A stretch of DNA of 64,000 nucleotides, taken from Spirodela intermedia (taxonomy: Eukaryota; Streptophyta; Magnoliopsida; Alismatales; Araceae). The stretch is taken from the NCBI GenBank assembly GCA_902729315.2, contig LR746265.1, positions 8,489,392 to 8,553,391 on the forward strand. The letters are read 5' to 3'. Position 1 is the first letter of the stretch, and each line of letters starts with the position of its first letter. The notes under the pieces were generated by a model, which searched no databases, had not been told where the DNA came from, and saw only the letters and a program-made list of their open reading frames with translations. This document shows positions 59,583 to 64,000 of this stretch, one piece after another. The position numbers were made by a program, and so were the translations under genes.

Positions 59583-60030
59583 GGTTTGTCACCTTCCTAT
59601 GGAAATCGAACATAAGACTTATTAGGTTATAAAAAATCTTAATCTCTCTTTAGACACCATAGGTAAGCATTGTATGTTGTAGTTCCAAGAGCTTCAAGAA
59701 CTACCCAATGATTTGTACGAGAAGTTTCTGATTTACAAAGCAAAAATGATGGCTTTTTATAACAAGAAGGTGAGCAGAAAGAGTTTTCATGAGCATCAAA
59801 AAGTTTGACTTTACAATTCTAGACTGAAACTATTCCTCGAGAAATTATAATCTAGATGGGATGGACCATACCTTGTGATTAAAGTTTTTGACTGTGGTGC
59901 AGTATTAATTACAGATCTGAAAATTGGTAAAATTTTTAATGTGAATGGGCAAAGATTAAAACCTTATTTAGAAATGAACCCTCCTTCTTTACCCATTTCC
60001 ACTCAATTATATGATCCATCCATTGAACCT
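59583..60030 (+). pseudogene. Ty3/gypsy integrase C-terminal remnant, unit D
   Basis: Same remnant as in the other units, inactivated by TGA in place of the Trp in HQKVWLYN and by TAA in place of Lys before SRWDGPY. The later NGQRLKPYL part is still readable. Confidence 0.8.
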
Positions 60031-61235
60031 TAATCTTCTTAGAACTTCCCCTCCATCATGTACTCTAAGATGGCATAGCTTTCTTTTTCACTACATTCCT
60101 TTTTTATTATTTTTCTCTATCCTTTGATGTTTTTCTTGAGTTTTTATTAAGCAAACAGATCCAACGTTCTAGAGGAAGTGCATATCATGACACAGATTAA
60201 TACAAAAGAAAATCAGAAGGATGAAGAGTGAAAATCAGTTTGCACATTTAATGCTTTCTCCTTTTTCTCTTATATAGATGCATTGAGGTCAATGCGAATG
60301 GTTGTTTGGGGGGGAAGAATAAATGCATGAGGGTGAATACATGAGATTACATAATGTGCTATAATGCTTATAACTAAATGATGAAGTTCATCATCTTTCA
60401 TGGTGCATATAACCCACACTCTTAAATTGAGAAAATCTACTTTGATCTTCTGCCAGATTTATGTTATGAATTCTTATTATTAACTATGAGTAGTAAATTG
60501 AATCTTTCTCTTTCATGATCAATAGTCGGTCAAAAAGTTTTCAAATTAGTTGATGCTTTTATTAATCATTAATCATGATTAAACTTGAGACAAAAGGATA
60601 AAACATGGTAAAGATTACTTTAGAGAAAATAAAATAAAAATCGTAGTAGCACCTTAGCTGATTTCGTGGGGCTTCCACATGTGAAATTAGGATCAACAAG
60701 GCTTGCAAAATACTTCTTGTAATGATTCTTCTAGCTTTTACAGATCTTGATTTGACTAATTAAATCATCTATAATCACATATGTAAAAATTACCAGACAG
60801 AACTCTATTTCTGCTCGGTTCCCATTCATTAGGTGTTGACATCATCTTGACATCTACACATTTATTTTCCTTTCTCACAAATTTAAAATATATTTTCTTT
60901 TCTTTTTTAAATTAAAAATTTATAAAAAATCATATTCTTTGAGAACATTTTTGAAATATTACTTGATATTATATTACATCCCTATGATTGACCTAGAAAA
61001 TTTCTACTATTTTTAGAACTTTTATTAAACTATAATTGATATAATTATTCAAAAATACTTTTAAATATCTAAAAATTAGTGTTTTCTTGTTTTATAAATT
61101 TTAAATTTCTTTGGTTTTCTAAACAAGGGATATTAAAATTATTAAAACTCTTCAGAGGTGTGACCCAGGTTTAGTCTCACATTGATTATATGCTGAGTTT
61201 TGCAGTTGATATATAGTAATACTAGACTTGATAAT
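60031..61235. mobile_element. 3' internal region, head-to-head LTR fragments and empty ATAAT site, unit D
   Basis: Matches 7773-9004. Purine tract GGGGGGGAAGAATAAATG near 60308. The LTR fragment pair runs from about 60716. ATAAT at 61231-61235 continues directly into CAATGTGTCC, so X is absent here. No gene seen. Confidence 0.65.
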
Positions 61236-61876
61236 CAATGTGTCCTTTTCTCACATGTGTACGGCCACTCTTTATCACATGCCTGATTGGCTATTGATGA
61301 TGTAGAAGGGGAGTGATGCACATGTGTCTCCTATTAGTCCGTCTTTAGCCACTCAAGCCCTTATTTTATTTCTCTTCATTTACCTCAAAAATAAGATTAT
61401 TAAAATTATATAAATTCACATAAAATTCTATAATTAGCCAAATTAAACTAAAAACTATTTTTCATAATTTGACATAAATATAAGTCTATTTATCATGAGT
61501 TTGGATTAAAACTATATTATTAATTAATTATTAACTCATGATAATGAAGACTTATCAACCATCTTCACTAAAGCATGTACTTTTTGATTAACATCAAACT
61601 TATTCAATGATTATATCATCGTATTTGTCAAAGGATCAAGAGAATAGATTACTTGATGTACTTAGGACATAGAGAGAGGTGATTGGCTGGTCTCTAGTAG
61701 ATATTTGAGGACTTGACCTATTTGTGTGCATGTGAGAGGATTATTGGTCGAGTGCTTTAGTTAGAACTATTCAGGGGCAATAGTGTAGTAGATGGGGCAT
61801 AAAAATCAGAATTTTCTTCTCTTTTCCCTTCTCTCACATGCATTAAGGACAATGCAAGACTCAAGTAGGGGGGAGG
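61236..61876. mobile_element. Reverse LTR fragment and retroelement tract after unit D
   Basis: 61236-61557 is the LTR 5' part on the minus strand (shortened relative to 32785-33192). 61558-61876 is the tract ending in CTCAAGTAGGGGGGAGG. The order equals the reverse of 13481-14271 at unit B. Confidence 0.65.
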
Positions 61877-64000
61877 TGGCGTGACTCAGTCGTTGTATAT
61901 TAAATCACGTAAATATAAAATTTATAAAAGTAGAAAATACAAATTTTCAAATATTTAGAAGTATTTCTAAATAAATATATTGATTATAATTCAATAAAAC
62001 TTTCCAAAATAGCAGTAATTTTCCAAGTCGATCACAAGGATGTAATACAATATTTGATAATTATTCAGAATTTTTCTCAATGAATACGATTTTCTATGAA
62101 TTTTATACTAAGAAATGAAAAGGAAATATATTTAAAATTCACGAAAAAAAAGGAAATAAGGGTGTGGACATCGGGATGATGTCAGCACCCGGCAAACACG
62201 AATTGGGCAAAAACAGAGTTCCGCCCGACGATTCTTATGTAAGCGATTACAAATGATTTAATTAATCAAATTAAGATTTGTAAAAGCCGGAAGAATCGTA
62301 ATTGAACAAAGTATATTTTGGTAACTTAAAAACACAAAAATTGTCACTAAATGAAGCATAAAGTAAATTAAAAGTAAGAAAATAGAGTTTTGGCATTGCG
62401 ACGGCGATGCGTCGATGATGCACCAGAATCCTAAGTGTTCAGGAGGATTGTCATGCAGTATCCACAGCCTCGAAGGCTCTCCTTGGACAAAGACAATGTG
62501 GGCAATCTCTAGATCTTCTTGCAAAGTCTAGAGATTAATGAAATGGGTTGTCGAGTCGTCTCCGGTGGCTGTCACCTGGTAGAGCAGAAAAACGACGACT
62601 TTGTGGTTCTCCGGTGGCTGTCACCTGTCGGAGAGGAGCTGGATGGAGGTGGGGCACATGTCAAGGAGCTTCATCTTCAAGTCTGCAAAACAAGAGGAGG
62701 CTCTTCATCGCATTTGGTATGCTCTCAAGAGGTGGCGACTCGTCTCCCAGCAGATCGTCCTCTTCTTGATGACAGCTTGTTCATCGATCAATCGGAGATG
62801 ATTTACTCGTTGGATTTGCGATCCTTTTATCACAAATCTTTCAGCAATTTTAGTAGCAATGCTCCACGAATTGTGTTGATGAGATTTTCGCCGATGATCC
62901 AGCGATTCTCGTTGCTTAATCCTTCACCGGTGATCTATAGGAAAGTCACGATAATCAGATAAAAATATATGACTTTTGACTCTAGAAGGACTCAAACCTG
63001 CGCCAGTCGCCCGCCTCTTCTAAGGTGTGACGCGGGTTTAGTCCCACATCAGTTGCGCCGATTTTTCAGGCGAATATATAGTAATGTTAGCTTTCTAAGC
63101 AAAGTCCCTTCTCTCGCGTGTACGACCACTCCTTGCCCCACAACCAGCTGGCCACCGGTGATGTGGAAGGGGAGTGGCGCACACGTGCCCCCATCGGTTC
63201 AAGCCGCTCGAGCCCTTGCTCACGACTACTTCCCAACTGCACTTCCGACCTACTTGCAGGCCCGGCTAACCGGCGGGTCTCCCCATTTTACAATATTTTT
63301 ATTTTTATTTCTTGTTCTTCATTTATTTCAAAAGTAAGACTGTAAAAATCGTATAAAATCATATAATTATCCAAAAATTCACATTAATCAACTGAAGACC
63401 ACTTTTCACACTTTAACATAAATATAAGTCTATTTATCATAAGTTAAGGCTAAAACTATATTATTTACTAATTATTAACTCATGATAATGAATACTTATC
63501 ACACCCCCCAACTTAAATCATTGCTAGTCCCTTAGCAATAGAATTATGAAAATAAAATTTTACAAATCTCAAATATCATATTTCAATACAGAAAAAAAAA
63601 ATACAATTAGAAATGATGCACCTTTAAATACTTTGGATTCTTATATCATGTATTTAAGAATGATGTCAAGCACTTAAATGTTTAAACACTCCTTGGAATA
63701 ACAATCTAGACTTCACTTCTTCTATTCACATCTTTATCACTTCTTCACTCATAGATGTATTTACAAGATGTTTCAATTATCAATACTCATCCAAGAATAA
63801 TATTGATCTTACATTTCCCTTTTTCTATGGATTGATTTTTTAAGTTTGCACTATATTTCTTCCTTCTTTTTTTTTTTTATATATATATAGTGGATAAGTA
63901 GCTTTTCCTGTAGACAAATTTCAACAATAAGAATGATGTCTCACACCTTTCATGTGTCCTCTTCATTTTCAGGGCTTTCACTTTATCCACTTATTTTTTA
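61877..64000 (-). mobile_element. Element X, inverted, running off the window end
   Basis: LTR 61877-63501 (reads TGGCGTGACTCAG...CTTATCA), then the reverse complement of the X polypurine tract (CACCCCCCAACTT, 63502-63514) and of the X 3' non-coding region to 64000. It abuts the purine tract GGGAGG exactly as the left X does at 13480/13481, so B and D share this junction. A 147-codon plus-strand frame at 62519-62962 is antisense to the LTR. Confidence 0.75.

Noticed and set aside
1-64000. CRISPR arrays, rRNA, complete tRNA genes or bacterial operons
   Set aside because: No spaced short repeats, rRNA motifs or full tRNA cloverleaf were found. The repeats present are LTRs, tandem repeats and segmental copies.
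1-64000. The four-fold repeat as a pure assembly error
   Set aside because: Copies differ by lineage-specific insertions with proper target duplications, a distinct deletion and substitutions, which an assembly collapse would not create. Read support across the breakpoints is still untested.

Overview
The window is plant nuclear DNA: GT-AG introns, AT-rich intergenic sequence, a plant-specific casein-kinase-like gene, and many nested Ty3/gypsy LTR elements of Athila/Tat type. A monocot is my best guess from the kinase, but the species is not determinable here. No bacterial-type genes, rRNA, complete tRNA or CRISPR arrays were seen. Apart from the kinase, nearly everything is retrotransposon sequence.

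The core is a cassette of about 5 kb carrying one protein kinase gene, present four times: A (about 404-5613, +), B (19348-24460, -), C (33601-37278, +) and D (49477-54680, +). After splicing by eye (11 exons), each copy encodes the same uninterrupted frame of about 408 codons. It matches the plant MUT9-like/EL1 (HD16) branch of the casein kinase 1 family, with glycine loop, catalytic Lys, HGDVKPEN and DFG all present. The frame stops shortly after the kinase domain, so the roughly 300-residue C-terminal part of the family is missing. The initiator ATG is unresolved.

Each cassette sits in the same larger unit: a retroelement left flank with a purine tract, the kinase cassette, an LTR, an integrase C-terminal remnant, an inverted pair of LTR fragments, and a second LTR element here called X. 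X has a tRNA-Asp-like primer-binding site, gag and a polypurine tract, but no recognisable reverse transcriptase. Units A and C carry X at a target site ATAAT. Units B and D have that site empty and instead share a solo LTR with target duplication ACAAG/CTTGT inside the LTR after the kinase. Hence A with C and B with D form two lineages.

Layout: unit A (1-9004); left X plus the inverted B unit (9005-24460); right part of X (24502-32779), itself holding a 2.2 kb solo LTR of another family; unit C (32785-39652), deleted just past the kinase polyA signal; a full X (39653-48311) with a 1.3 kb polyA-tailed insertion; unit D (48317-61876); and an inverted X running off the end. A and B form an inverted repeat. 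The B block lies inside what was one X insertion, since matching ATAAT duplications occur at 9000-9004 and 32780-32784, and its far breakpoint holds a copied filler of about 42 bp.

The most unusual signal is the contrast in divergence. The kinase cassettes, introns and promoter included, are almost identical, whereas the shared retroelement sequence directly beside them differs by roughly 10 percent by eye. That pattern suggests gene conversion or another homogenising process acting on an amplified, C-terminally truncated kinase gene.
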